DNA from: Streptomyces sp. 2114.4
Lineage (GTDB): Bacteria > Actinomycetota > Actinomycetes > Streptomycetales > Streptomycetaceae
DNA: 64,000 nucleotides
Assembly: GCF_900187385.1 (NCBI RefSeq)
Contig: NZ_FYEY01000001.1
Location: 2,232,001 to 2,296,000 of the forward strand
Direction of reading: 5' to 3'
Below, in pieces: positions 7,758 through 15,357 of the stretch. How positions within the stretch are numbered: position 1 is the first letter of the stretch; each line of letters begins with the position of its first letter. A program made the translations under genes and the position numbers. Under the pieces are notes generated by a model that did no database searches, had not been told where the DNA came from, and was given only the letters and a program-made list of their open reading frames with translations.

Positions 7758-8085
7758 GACCACTCCGTGTCTTCAGGGGACCGGCACCGTAATGAGCCTG
7801 CGTGACAACGGGCGGTGCGTACACACACACGGGGTGTCGTGTCTGCGTCTGGCGCAGATACGTCAAGGGGCGGTGAACGGAGCTGGGGTCGGGGAACGGA
7901 GCGATCCGGTCCGCGCACCGGGCCGTCCTGTCCGCTCCTCCGCTACCTCGCCACTCCGCTGAAACCAGCCAATTGTGGCGAACATCGAAGCGAGTACTGA
8001 GAATTCCTTAACTCGGCATAAAGTATGAGTGATGGGGTAATCGAGGCCGCTCCCGGGTGCTCCGCCTCCGGAGTCGGCCTCCGGC
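7758..8085. promoter_or_regulatory. Divergent intergenic region between the HDO operon and its regulator
   Basis: No gene seen. The right half (about 7960-8035) is clearly AT-richer than the surroundings and includes AATTCCTTAACTC, CATAAAGT and TATGAG, suitable for the regulator promoter. On the left, inverted repeats TCTGCG-N5-CGCAGA (7842-7858) and an ACAC...GTGT dyad (7827-7841) lie roughly 85-100 bases upstream of the 35-residue ORF and are candidate operators. Assignments are by eye. Confidence 0.4.
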
Positions 8086-9198
8086 GTGCCAGGTATCGAT
8101 GTGCCGCGCGGCTCAGACACACCGGGGGTGTGCAACGTGGAGGTATCCGGCCTTCATGCCACAGGGGAAGGGCCTGTTCTGAGCGAGGAAGTCCGGGCTG
8201 TGTACCGGTTCCTGGCCGAGGCCCCCGAAGGCATCGCGACCCACGAGGTGCGTACCCGGACGCGGATGTCCGACGAGTGCCTGGACCGGGCAATAGACCA
8301 GCTGATGACGCTCAGGCTGCTGTGCAGGTCCTCGTGGGAAAAGGGCACCTTGCGGGCCCTCTCACCCGAAAGCGCCAGGGTGCAGTTCGTCTGGCCGATC
8401 GTCAGGGAACTCACCCGTCGTCAGCGTGAGGTGGACGCCATCCGCGAGGTGTACTCCGAACTCTCGCAGGTCTACGAGAGCGCCACGCTGCACGAGGCCG
8501 GGTCGAGCCCGCTGGAGATCATTCCGGACCTCCCCTCGGTCCGCCGGGCCCTCACCCAGCTCGCCGCCGAGGCCACCGAGGAAGTGATCACCGCTCAGCC
8601 GGGCGGAGCGCGGCCGGCCGAAGCGCTCAAGGAATCGCTGGAGCGCACCGACGAGTTACTGGACCGGGGCATCCGGCTGCGGACCCTCTACCAGCACACC
8701 GCGCGATTCAGCCCCGCGACCACGGAATTCGTCCATCACGTCACCGGGCGGGGAGCCGAAGTCCGCACCCGCAGCGACGGATTCATGAAGCTGCTCCTCT
8801 TCGACGGCAAGGTGGCGGTGACCTCGCTGTGCGACGACCGGTACGGCGCATTGATCGTCCGGGATCCCCATGTGGTCGATTTCATGCGGACTTCGTTCGA
8901 ACCGGCCTGGAGCACGGCCATTCCCTTTCCCTCCAGGTACGACCCGGTGACCGCCGACCAAGTCCTGGACGACATCAAGACCACGATTGCCCATCTGCTG
9001 ACAGAGGGTCTCGAGGACAAGGTCATCGCCCGCCGCCTGGGCATGTCCTTACGGACCTGCCAGCGCCATGTCTCCGACCTCATGCGAAGGCTGGGAGCAA
9101 GAAACCGGCTGCACCTCGGCTACCTCCTGCACTCCCACCACATACGGGAACGAGGAATGGTGCCCCGGCTCTCCTCACATGGCGACACCGGCGGTTGA
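8086..9198 (+). CDS. TrmB-like/LuxR-type transcriptional regulator, about 350-370 aa
   Basis: DNA-binding regulator, probably controlling the divergent HDO operon. Residues about 25-110 form a TrmB-like winged helix (LSEEVRAVYRFLAEAPEGIA...). The middle (about 140-280) resembles the phospholipase-D-like sensor region seen with TrmB-type proteins. The C-terminus has a LuxR helix-turn-helix: LLTEGLEDKVIARRLGMS, then CQRHVSDLMRRLGARNR. No receiver or ATPase domain is visible. The GTG at 8086 is the longest start; GTG codons at 8101, 8128 and 8137 are alternatives, the last having GGGGG about 8 bases upstream. Such TrmB/LuxR hybrids are common beside streptomycete natural-product operons. Confidence 0.85.
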   Translation: MPGIDVPRGSDTPGVCNVEVSGLHATGEGPVLSEEVRAVYRFLAEAPEGIATHEVRTRTRMSDECLDRAIDQLMTLRLLCRSSWEKGTLRALSPESARVQFVWPIVRELTRRQREVDAIREVYSELSQVYESATLHEAGSSPLEIIPDLPSVRRALTQLAAEATEEVITAQPGGARPAEALKESLERTDELLDRGIRLRTLYQHTARFSPATTEFVHHVTGRGAEVRTRSDGFMKLLLFDGKVAVTSLCDDRYGALIVRDPHVVDFMRTSFEPAWSTAIPFPSRYDPVTADQVLDDIKTTIAHLLTEGLEDKVIARRLGMSLRTCQRHVSDLMRRLGARNRLHLGYLLHSHHIRERGMVPRLSSHGDTGG

Positions 9199-9268
9199 TG
9201 GAGCTCGCCGGCAGGCAGTCCAGTCAGTGAGTCAGTCAGAGAACACTCATCGGTACGCCTGGACCCGA

Positions 9269-9751
9269 TCACCGGCTGAACGAATCGAGGAAATCACGAA
9301 GGACGCCACCGGAGAACGGATCAGTTCCGGGATCTTCGGGAGTGACCAGGCTGACGGCAAAACACTCGGACAAGAGAAGCGAAGCGCCCTCCACCACCGC
9401 TGAATTCTCCGGATCGGCGAGCTGGGCTCCGGACACCCGGTGGGCGCGGAGTGCGCCCGGGTAACGCTTGTAAAGAACGGAGAACGGACCCTCACCCTGG
9501 TCATTCAGCGCGTACCCGTGACACTCCCAGAATTCCTCCATGGCGCGACTCCCGGAGAAGGTGACAATGCTGGAGTAGTCATCTTCCGCATTCTCTGGAA
9601 GGTGCCAATCCCCCAGTGATTCCGCGGCCACCCACCGACCGTCCAGAAGCAACCCGGGCCACCGACGGGCCTGGCGAAGGGCGAACCTCTTCACCGCCTC
9701 CGGGAAGGCGTGATCGGTGATGAATTCGCTGGAATATCCCGTGATGTCCAT
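9269..9751 (-). CDS. Hypothetical protein, 160 aa
   Basis: Not recognised. A soluble, acidic, aromatic-rich protein starting MDITGYSSEFITDHAFPEAV, with no signal peptide or membrane segment. The ATG at 9751 is preceded by GGGGGG; upstream in-frame codons run into the RNase P RNA gene and are rejected. It converges on the regulator at 9198 with a 70-base gap. Codon use is a little less GC-biased in places than in neighbours. Possibly a SMI1/KNR4- or SUKH-like immunity-type fold, but no motif is firm enough to say so. Confidence 0.65.
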   Translation of the reverse strand: MDITGYSSEFITDHAFPEAVKRFALRQARRWPGLLLDGRWVAAESLGDWHLPENAEDDYSSIVTFSGSRAMEEFWECHGYALNDQGEGPFSVLYKRYPGALRAHRVSGAQLADPENSAVVEGASLLLSECFAVSLVTPEDPGTDPFSGGVLRDFLDSFSR

Positions 9752-9898
9752 CAAAGCCCCCCGCGTCGCGCCCGCCGTGCTCCAACCGCCGCAGACCCGT
9801 TGATCGTTGGCTTCGGACGGTTGCCCCCGCCGGGAGCCCGCGCCCTGATGCCTCGGCGGAGCGCCATGACGCATCACGGCCCTGTACAGGGTCGTAAG

Positions 9899-10307
9899 GG
9901 CGGACGAGTCGGCCTGTACGCCGGGTTCTGTCGCCTCCGGTCCTTGCGGGCCGGGGGGAGACGGCCATCCATCTAGGGCTGCCGTTGCCGGCAGCCTCGT
10001 GCGGTCTACCCGCGGACTCGGGCGGGCAGCCCTCGGTCGTCCGCGCAGAGGCATCAGCCGATGCCTCCTCTTGACCTTGCTCCAGGTGGGGTTTACCTAG
10101 CCCTCCGAGTCACCTCGGAGGCTGGTGGTCTCTTACACCACCGTTTCACCCTTACCGGAGGCCGAAGCCTCCGGCGGTCTGTTTTCTGTGGCACTGTCCC
10201 GCGGGTCACCCCGGGTGGGCGTTACCCACCACCTTGCCCTGTGGAGCCCGGACGTTCCTCGGGGGGATCAGTGATCCCCACGCGGCCGTCCGGCCGGCTC
10301 GTCCGCC
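9899..10307 (-). ncRNA. rnpB: RNase P RNA (M1 RNA), bacterial type A
   Basis: Catalytic RNA that matures tRNA 5' ends. Read on the minus strand, GAGGAACGTCCGGGCTCC (10243-10260) starts the conserved core, followed by the GGGTAACGCCCACC hairpin, GGGACAGTGCCACAG and AAAACAGACCGCC. The 3' portion contains GGTAAACCCCACC and GACAGAACCCGGCGTAC. The ends pair as helix P1: GGCGGACGAG (10307-10298) with CTCGTCCGCC (9908-9899), giving about 409 nt, normal for actinobacteria. A TAGCAT -10-like element lies near 10316-10321. Exact termini may differ by a few bases. Confidence 0.95.
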
Positions 10308-10416
10308 GTGGTGACCATGCTACCCGTAGGGGAAGGCGGTCCTCGCCGGGCTTCCCGGTTCCACCCCGGGCTTCCCCGTCCCCTCGGGCTTCCCCGTTTC
10401 CCTCCATGTCCGGGCC

Positions 10417-10447
10417 TTGACCTTGTCGCAGCGGCAACGTTTGTACT
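10417..10447 (+). promoter_or_regulatory. MerR-type promoter with 19-base spacer and dyad
   Basis: -35 TTGACC (10417-10422) and -10 TGTACT (10442-10447) are separated by 19 bases, the overlong spacer typical of MerR-family target promoters. The spacer contains the dyad TTGTCGCAGCGGCAA (10423-10437), centred between the two elements. The predicted transcription start coincides with the ATG at 10454, so the message is probably leaderless and autoregulated. Confidence 0.75.
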
Positions 10448-10453
10448 GGGCGC

Positions 10454-11260
10454 ATGAGAATCGGAGAGCTCGCAGGGCTGATCGGCGTCAGCACCCGCGC
10501 CGTACGCCACTACCACCACCTCGGGCTGCTGCCCGAGCCGGAGCGCCGCGCCAACGGCTACCGGGAGTACGGGCTGCGGGACGCGGTCGCGCTCGCCCGG
10601 GTGCGCCGGCTGACGGAGCTGGGGCTGGGGCTGGACGAGGTGCGGGACGTCCTCGCCGACGACGCGGGGCGTGAGCTGTACGAGGTGCTGGCCGAGCTCG
10701 ACGCGGATCTGGCCCGCCAGGAGGAGGAGATCCGGTCGCGGCGGGCCCGGCTGGCGGCGGTGCGGCGGCAGGCGGACGAGCACGGCGGGCTGCCCGCGGA
10801 GGGGCCGGTGTCGGACGAACTGGCGGCGCTCTTCGCGGAGATGGCCCGCGCGTCCGCCGCGCACCCGGGGCCGGAGCCCGCGATGGCGGCGAAGGAGCGG
10901 GAGGTGCTGGCGCTGCTCGAATCGACGGGCGAGGCGGAGGGGAACAAGCGGATGATGGCTCTGCTGGGGGAGGCGATCGCGGCGCCCGGGGCGATGCAGC
11001 AGATGTACGAGGTGTACGGCCTGCTCGACGCGCTGGCGGAGGCCGCGGCGGACGATCCGCGGGTGGAAGCGGCCGCGCGGGCGCTGGCGGACTGCATTCC
11101 GGAGGCGGTGGTCGCCGCGGTCGGCGGGGAGGAGCACTGGGAGCGCGCGGCCACGGAGTCCGGTGGTGCGTTCACGGCGGCGTACTACGCGCACTTCGCG
11201 CCCGCGCAGGCCCAGGCCGTACGCCGGGCGATCCGGCTGGTCGCGGAGGGTGCGCGGTGA
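10454..11260 (+). CDS. MerR-family transcriptional regulator, 268 aa
   Basis: N-terminal winged helix-turn-helix: MRIGELAGLIGVSTRAVRHY followed by HHLGLLPEPERRANGYREYG, the classic MerR recognition region, then a coiled-coil dimerisation helix (about residues 75-115, QEEEIRSRRARLAAVRRQ). The C-terminal 150 residues are alpha-helical and Ala-rich, without a metal-binding Cys cluster, so an organic or unknown effector is likely. It is translationally coupled (GTGA) to a membrane protein, and its own promoter carries a MerR-type operator. Confidence 0.93.
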   Translation: MRIGELAGLIGVSTRAVRHYHHLGLLPEPERRANGYREYGLRDAVALARVRRLTELGLGLDEVRDVLADDAGRELYEVLAELDADLARQEEEIRSRRARLAAVRRQADEHGGLPAEGPVSDELAALFAEMARASAAHPGPEPAMAAKEREVLALLESTGEAEGNKRMMALLGEAIAAPGAMQQMYEVYGLLDALAEAAADDPRVEAAARALADCIPEAVVAAVGGEEHWERAATESGGAFTAAYYAHFAPAQAQAVRRAIRLVAEGAR

Positions 11261-11988
11261 GCCGGGGGGCCGCGCTGCGCCGGCTGGCCGCCTACGAGGC
11301 GCGGTGGCTGGTCAGCCTGGGCTGGTGGGTGGCGCGGCGGCGGATCGGGGTGGCGCCGGGTGAGCGGGCTCTGAAGTATGCGGGGGCGCAGGCCGCGTTC
11401 GTGTACGGGCTGGCGTTCGTGTGTGTGGTGGAGTCGGTCGGGGTCAGCGTGCTGCTGGCGGACCGTCCGGTGGCGCACACGGTGATGCTGGTGCTCGACG
11501 TCTACACGGTGCTGGTGGTACTGGGTCTGCAGGCGGCGGCGGTCACCCGGCCGCATGTGCTGGGGGCGGAGATTTTGTGGCTACGGGCCGGTGCGCGCCG
11601 GGACATACGGATCCCGCTGGAGCTGATCACCTCCGTGCGTCACGACCTCCGGTTCGTCCGGGAGCCGGCGAAGGACGGCAGCGAGGTGGTGGAGCTGGTG
11701 GTCGGCGATCAGACCTCGGTCACCGTCGAGCTGTCCGAACCGGTCGTGGCCGTCGGCTTGCTGGGGCGGCGGGAGACGGTGCGTACGGTGCGGTTCCATG
11801 CCGATGACCCGCGGGTGGCGGTGACGGCCCTGCGGGCGCGACTGGCGGCGCTGCACGCGGGGGCGGGAGAGGGTACGGGGCCGGGGACGGGGTCCGGAGG
11901 GTGCTCGGCGCCGGGGACGGGAGAAGGCACGGCGCCGGGAGAAGGCACGGCGCCGGAGAGGGGCGGGGCCGCGGTCAGGCAGGGGTGA
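11257..11988 (+). CDS. Hypothetical membrane protein, 243 aa
   Basis: Two or three hydrophobic segments in the first 110 residues (around AFVYGLAFVCVVESVGVSVL and VMLVLDVYTVLVVLGLQAAAV) followed by a cytosolic beta-rich domain resembling a PH-like bacterial fold (RDIRIPLELITSVRHDLRF...). It ends in a Gly/Ala/Pro-rich tail encoded by tandem GGGAGAAGGCACGGCGCC-like repeats. The GTG start overlaps the MerR stop. Co-transcription suggests it is part of the response controlled by the MerR protein. Its 3' end overlaps the convergent RNB gene by 14 bases. Confidence 0.75.
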   Translation: MSRGAALRRLAAYEARWLVSLGWWVARRRIGVAPGERALKYAGAQAAFVYGLAFVCVVESVGVSVLLADRPVAHTVMLVLDVYTVLVVLGLQAAAVTRPHVLGAEILWLRAGARRDIRIPLELITSVRHDLRFVREPAKDGSEVVELVVGDQTSVTVELSEPVVAVGLLGRRETVRTVRFHADDPRVAVTALRARLAALHAGAGEGTGPGTGSGGCSAPGTGEGTAPGEGTAPERGGAAVRQG

Positions 11989-13456
11989 AGCGGACGGGGT
12001 GGTGGCCCGGTTCGGCTTCGGCGAGGCGGACCGGGATGCGGTGGCCCAGGGGCAGCGCGGGGCCTTCCGGGGCGGTTTCGACGGTGCCGATGACGGCCGG
12101 GTCGTAGAGGTGGACGGTGCCGTGGGTGGGGTCCTTCTCCCAGATGTCGACGACCAGCGCCTCGAAGATCTCGCCGACCCGGTCCCGTAGCAGCGCCGCT
12201 TCCACCAGGTCGACGCAGGAGCGCTCCACCAGGTGGGCGCGCTGGGCACCGGTCTGCATCTCGCGGGGCAGGGCGGGCAGCGCGCTGCGCACCCAGCCGG
12301 GCGGTTCGGCGCCGGCCGAGGCGGCCAGGCAGAGCTCGGAGGTGTAGCGGTCGGCCAGCCGCCGCAGCGGCGCGGTGGCATGCGCGTACGGGACGGCGAC
12401 CGCGGCGTGCAGCGCCTCAGAGGCCCGTGGCGCGGTGCCGTCGAAGGCGGTGTAGCCGGCGCCGCGCAGCAGGGCGGTGCACTCCTGCAGGAACGCGGCG
12501 TGGGCGGGGCGCCGCGGGTCGAGAGTGCGGATCAGCGCCGCGTACGAGGTGTGGTGCGGCCAGTCGACGCCGAGCGCGCGGGCGGTCAGGCGGAGCCGGG
12601 CGACCGAGCCGTCAGGGGCAGTGGGGAGGGTACGCAGGATGCCGGTGCCGGAGGCCAGCATCAGGTCGGCCGCCGCCATGCCGGTGAGCAGGGAGAGCTG
12701 CGCGTTCCAGCCGTAGGCCGGGAGCGGGGCACGGTATTCGAGGGTGTAGTGGCCGTCCCGCTCGACGATCTCCTGCTCGGGGACGTTGAGGGAGATCGCG
12801 CCCCGGGCGACCTCCAGCTCCTCGCGCAGCAGGCCGATCTCGCGGAGCAGGGCAAGCGGCTCCTCGGCCGTCTTGTCGTCCAGGATCCGCTGGACGCCGG
12901 CGTAGTCCAGCCGGGCGCGGGAGCGGACCAGGGCGCGGCGTACGGACGCAGCGGTCAGGGCGCCGTCCGCGTCGAGGTCGAGCTGCCACAGGACGGCCGG
13001 ACGGTCCCGGTCGGGCAGCAGGCTGGCGGCGCCCTCGCTCAGCACATGGGGGTGCAGCGGCACCCGCTCGTCGGGGAAGTAGAGGGTCATCACCCGGTGG
13101 TGCGCCTCGGCGTCCAGGGCGCCGCCGGGGGTCACGAAGGAGGCGACATCGGCGATGGCGTAGTGGACGCGATAGCCGCCGGGGCGCCGGGACAGGAACA
13201 TGGCCTGGTCGAGATCGAGGGAGCCGGGCGGGTCGAGAGTGAAGAGGGGGAGGTCGGTGGCGTCCTCCAGGGTGTGCTCGGTCGCCACCGCGCCGTCGGC
13301 GGCCGGTATGCGCGGGGCGCGGGCGGCGCTCTCCGCCTCGGCCTGGGCCGTGGGCGGGAAGTGGTCCGGGATCTCCAGCCTTTCGCGCAGCTCATGCAGC
13401 GCGACCCGCAGCGGGGCCTCGGCTGCGTCGGTCACATGCATATGGAGACGGGGCAT
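11975..13456 (-). CDS. RNB-domain (RNase II/R-like) ribonuclease, 493 aa
   Basis: Predicted 3'-5' exoribonuclease. The RNB domain is seen as FTLDPPGSLDLDQAM (acidic metal ligands in DxxxxxDxD arrangement), YRVHYAIADVASFV and HHRVMTLYFPDERVPLHP, then ASLLPDRDRPAVLW, later VPYAHATAPLRRLADRYT. The N-terminal cold-shock domains of RNase II are absent; about 60 N-terminal residues precede the catalytic domain, a form common in actinobacteria. The ATG at 13456 fits the family start; the upstream frame is an Arg/Pro-rich non-coding stretch with tandem CGGGGCCGGGCCC repeats. Confidence 0.88.
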   Translation of the reverse strand: MPRLHMHVTDAAEAPLRVALHELRERLEIPDHFPPTAQAEAESAARAPRIPAADGAVATEHTLEDATDLPLFTLDPPGSLDLDQAMFLSRRPGGYRVHYAIADVASFVTPGGALDAEAHHRVMTLYFPDERVPLHPHVLSEGAASLLPDRDRPAVLWQLDLDADGALTAASVRRALVRSRARLDYAGVQRILDDKTAEEPLALLREIGLLREELEVARGAISLNVPEQEIVERDGHYTLEYRAPLPAYGWNAQLSLLTGMAAADLMLASGTGILRTLPTAPDGSVARLRLTARALGVDWPHHTSYAALIRTLDPRRPAHAAFLQECTALLRGAGYTAFDGTAPRASEALHAAVAVPYAHATAPLRRLADRYTSELCLAASAGAEPPGWVRSALPALPREMQTGAQRAHLVERSCVDLVEAALLRDRVGEIFEALVVDIWEKDPTHGTVHLYDPAVIGTVETAPEGPALPLGHRIPVRLAEAEPGHHPVRFTPA

Positions 13457-13686
13457 GTCATCGAGCGTATGGCGGGCGGCCGCTCCCGGCGCGGCGTGCG
13501 GGTGCCGGGCCGGGAGCGGGCGGAAACGGAACCGGGGCGACGTGCGGGGCCGGGCCCGGGGTGACGTGCGGGGCCGGGCCCGGGTGACGGCGCCTCGCGG
13601 GTTCTCGGCCCGTCCGCCGCAGGCCATACCCTGTGCCGGGGCCGCGCCCCGCCGTACCGCCCGTACCGCCGTGAGGGAGAACCACC

Positions 13687-14484
13687 GTGCTCGTGCTGTT
13701 GCCGCCGTCCGAAGGGAAGGCCGCGGGAGCGGCCGGGGCGCCGCTGGATGCCGGTGCGCTGTCGCTGCCCGCGCTGACCGACGCGCGTGAGGCGGTGCTG
13801 GAGGAGCTGGTCGGGCTGTGCGCGGCGGACGAGGCCAAGGCCCAGGAGGTGCTGGGACTCAGCGACGGCCTCAAGGGCGAGATCGCCAAGAACGCGGGCC
13901 TGCGGACGGCAGGGACGCGGCCGGCCGGGGAGATCTACACCGGGGTGCTCTATGACGCGCTCGGCCTGGCGTCCCTGGACGCGGCGGCCCGGAAGCGGGC
14001 CGAGCGGTCCCTGCTGGTGTTCTCAGGGCTGTGGGGCGCCGTACGGATCGGCGACCGGATTCCGTCCTACCGCTGCTCGATGGGCGTGAAGCTGCCGGGG
14101 CTCGGCGCGCTGGGCGCGTACTGGCGGGCGCCGATGGCCGAGGTGATGCCCGAGGCCGCCGGGGACGGCCTGGTCCTCGATCTGCGCTCGGCGGCGTATG
14201 CGACGGCCTGGAAGCCCAAGGGCGAGGTGGCCGGGCGGACCGCGACGGTGCGGGTGCTGCAGTCGAAGACCGTGGCCGGCGTGGAGAAGCGGACCGTGGT
14301 CAGCCACTTCAACAAGGCGACCAAGGGGCGGCTGGTGCGGGATCTGCTGTCGGCGGGCCTGGCGCCGGCGGATCCGGCGGAGCTGGTGGAGGCGCTGCGG
14401 GGGCTGGGGTATGCGGTGGAGGCGGAGCCTCCGGCGAAGGACGGCAAGGCCTGGGCCGTCGATGTGATCGTGACGGAGCTGTAG
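13687..14484 (+). CDS. yaaA: Peroxide stress protein YaaA family, 265 aa
   Basis: YaaA/DUF328 protein, implicated in lowering free iron and oxidative DNA damage. The start MLVLLPPSEGKA is the family signature, followed by KNAGLRTAGTRPAGEIYTGVLYD-like and LVFSGLWGAVR segments, PSYRCSMGVKLPG and a C-terminal GYAVEAEPPAKDGKAW. Length is normal. The GTG at 13687 is preceded by GAGGGAGA at suitable distance. Confidence 0.92.
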   Translation: MLVLLPPSEGKAAGAAGAPLDAGALSLPALTDAREAVLEELVGLCAADEAKAQEVLGLSDGLKGEIAKNAGLRTAGTRPAGEIYTGVLYDALGLASLDAAARKRAERSLLVFSGLWGAVRIGDRIPSYRCSMGVKLPGLGALGAYWRAPMAEVMPEAAGDGLVLDLRSAAYATAWKPKGEVAGRTATVRVLQSKTVAGVEKRTVVSHFNKATKGRLVRDLLSAGLAPADPAELVEALRGLGYAVEAEPPAKDGKAWAVDVIVTEL

Positions 14485-14615
14485 GGCGGGCGCCGGGCAG
14501 GACAGGGGCGGACGGGCGGGGCGGGCCGGCTGCAAGAGCGCCCGGCGGACAGCGAGCGGGCCATGGTTGCAGCATGTGCAACGCTCGTTGCGGAGAGTGG
14601 GCGAGCGGGCCCACT

Positions 14616-15257
14616 ATGGGCGGCGTGACTCGCGCCGCCCCCTCCTCGGTCCTCGGGCTCGCCCCCGTCATCCCGGTCGTCGTGCTGGACGACGCGGCCG
14701 ATGCCGTACCGCTCGCCCGGGCGCTCGTCGCGGGCGGGCTGCCCGCGATCGAGGTGACCCTGCGGACGCCCGCCGCGCTGGACGCGATCCGGGCCGTTGC
14801 CGACGAGGTCCCGGACGCGGTGATCGGCGCAGGCACCCTGCTCACCCCCGGCCAGGTCGAGGCGGCCCTGGCGGCCGGCTCCCGCTTTCTGGTCAGCCCC
14901 GGCTGGTCGCCGCGGCTGCTGGGTGCGATGCAGGACTCCGGAGTGCCGTACCTGCCGGGGGTCTCCACGGCCTCGGAGGTGGTGACGCTGCTGGCGGAGG
15001 GCGTCACCGAGATGAAGTTCTTCCCGGCCGAGGCGGCGGGCGGCACCGCGTATCTCGGGGCGCTGGCCGCGCCGCTGCCGCAGGCCCGCTTCTGTCCGAC
15101 GGGGGGCATCGGCCTGGCCTCGGCGCCGTCCTATCTGGCGCTGCCGAACGTCGGCTGTGTCGGCGGCACCTGGATGCTGCCGGCCGAGGCGCTGGCCACC
15201 GGGGACTGGGCCCGGGTGCGCCGACTCGCCCGGGAGGCGGCGGCGTTGGCGGCCTGA
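14616..15257 (+). CDS. eda: 2-keto-4-hydroxyglutarate/KDPG aldolase, 213 aa
   Basis: Class I aldolase splitting 2-keto-3-deoxy-6-phosphogluconate (and 4-hydroxy-2-oxoglutarate) to pyruvate. APVIPVVVLDDAADAVPLARALVAGGLPAIEVTLRT-type N-terminus gives the substrate Glu in IEVTLRT. VIGAGTLLTPGQVE follows, then FLVSPGW, the Schiff-base lysine in EMKFFPAEAAGG, and FCPTGGIG. The ATG at 14616 was chosen, with a GTG three codons later as alternative. It forms no obvious operon and ends in a strong terminator shared with the convergent phosphatase gene. Confidence 0.93.
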   Translation: MGGVTRAAPSSVLGLAPVIPVVVLDDAADAVPLARALVAGGLPAIEVTLRTPAALDAIRAVADEVPDAVIGAGTLLTPGQVEAALAAGSRFLVSPGWSPRLLGAMQDSGVPYLPGVSTASEVVTLLAEGVTEMKFFPAEAAGGTAYLGALAAPLPQARFCPTGGIGLASAPSYLALPNVGCVGGTWMLPAEALATGDWARVRRLAREAAALAA

Positions 15258-15274
15258 GGCGGTCGCGTAGACGA

Positions 15275-15311
15275 CGGGCCCGGCACCTCGGTCCACGAGG
15301 TGCCGGGCCCG
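15275..15311. terminator. Bidirectional intrinsic terminator
   Basis: Perfect 16-base stem (CGGGCCCGGCACCTCG and its complement) with a 5-base loop GTCCA, located between two convergent genes. No U-tract, as usual in Streptomyces. Confidence 0.85.
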
Positions 15312-15357
15312 GTCGCCGTCGCCATGGGGCCGAGGCCGCGCTGTCGCGCCACGGCCG

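Noticed and set aside
3960-7805. Very long plus-strand open frame (over 1200 codons) opposite the HDO and SGNH genes
   Set aside because: High-GC antisense frame; translation is Arg/Gly/Gln-rich low-complexity with no domains, while the minus strand encodes recognisable proteins.
9752-10054. N-terminal extension of the 160-residue protein to 261 residues
   Set aside because: It would run through the 3' part of RNase P RNA; GGGGGG and ATG at 9751 give a better start.
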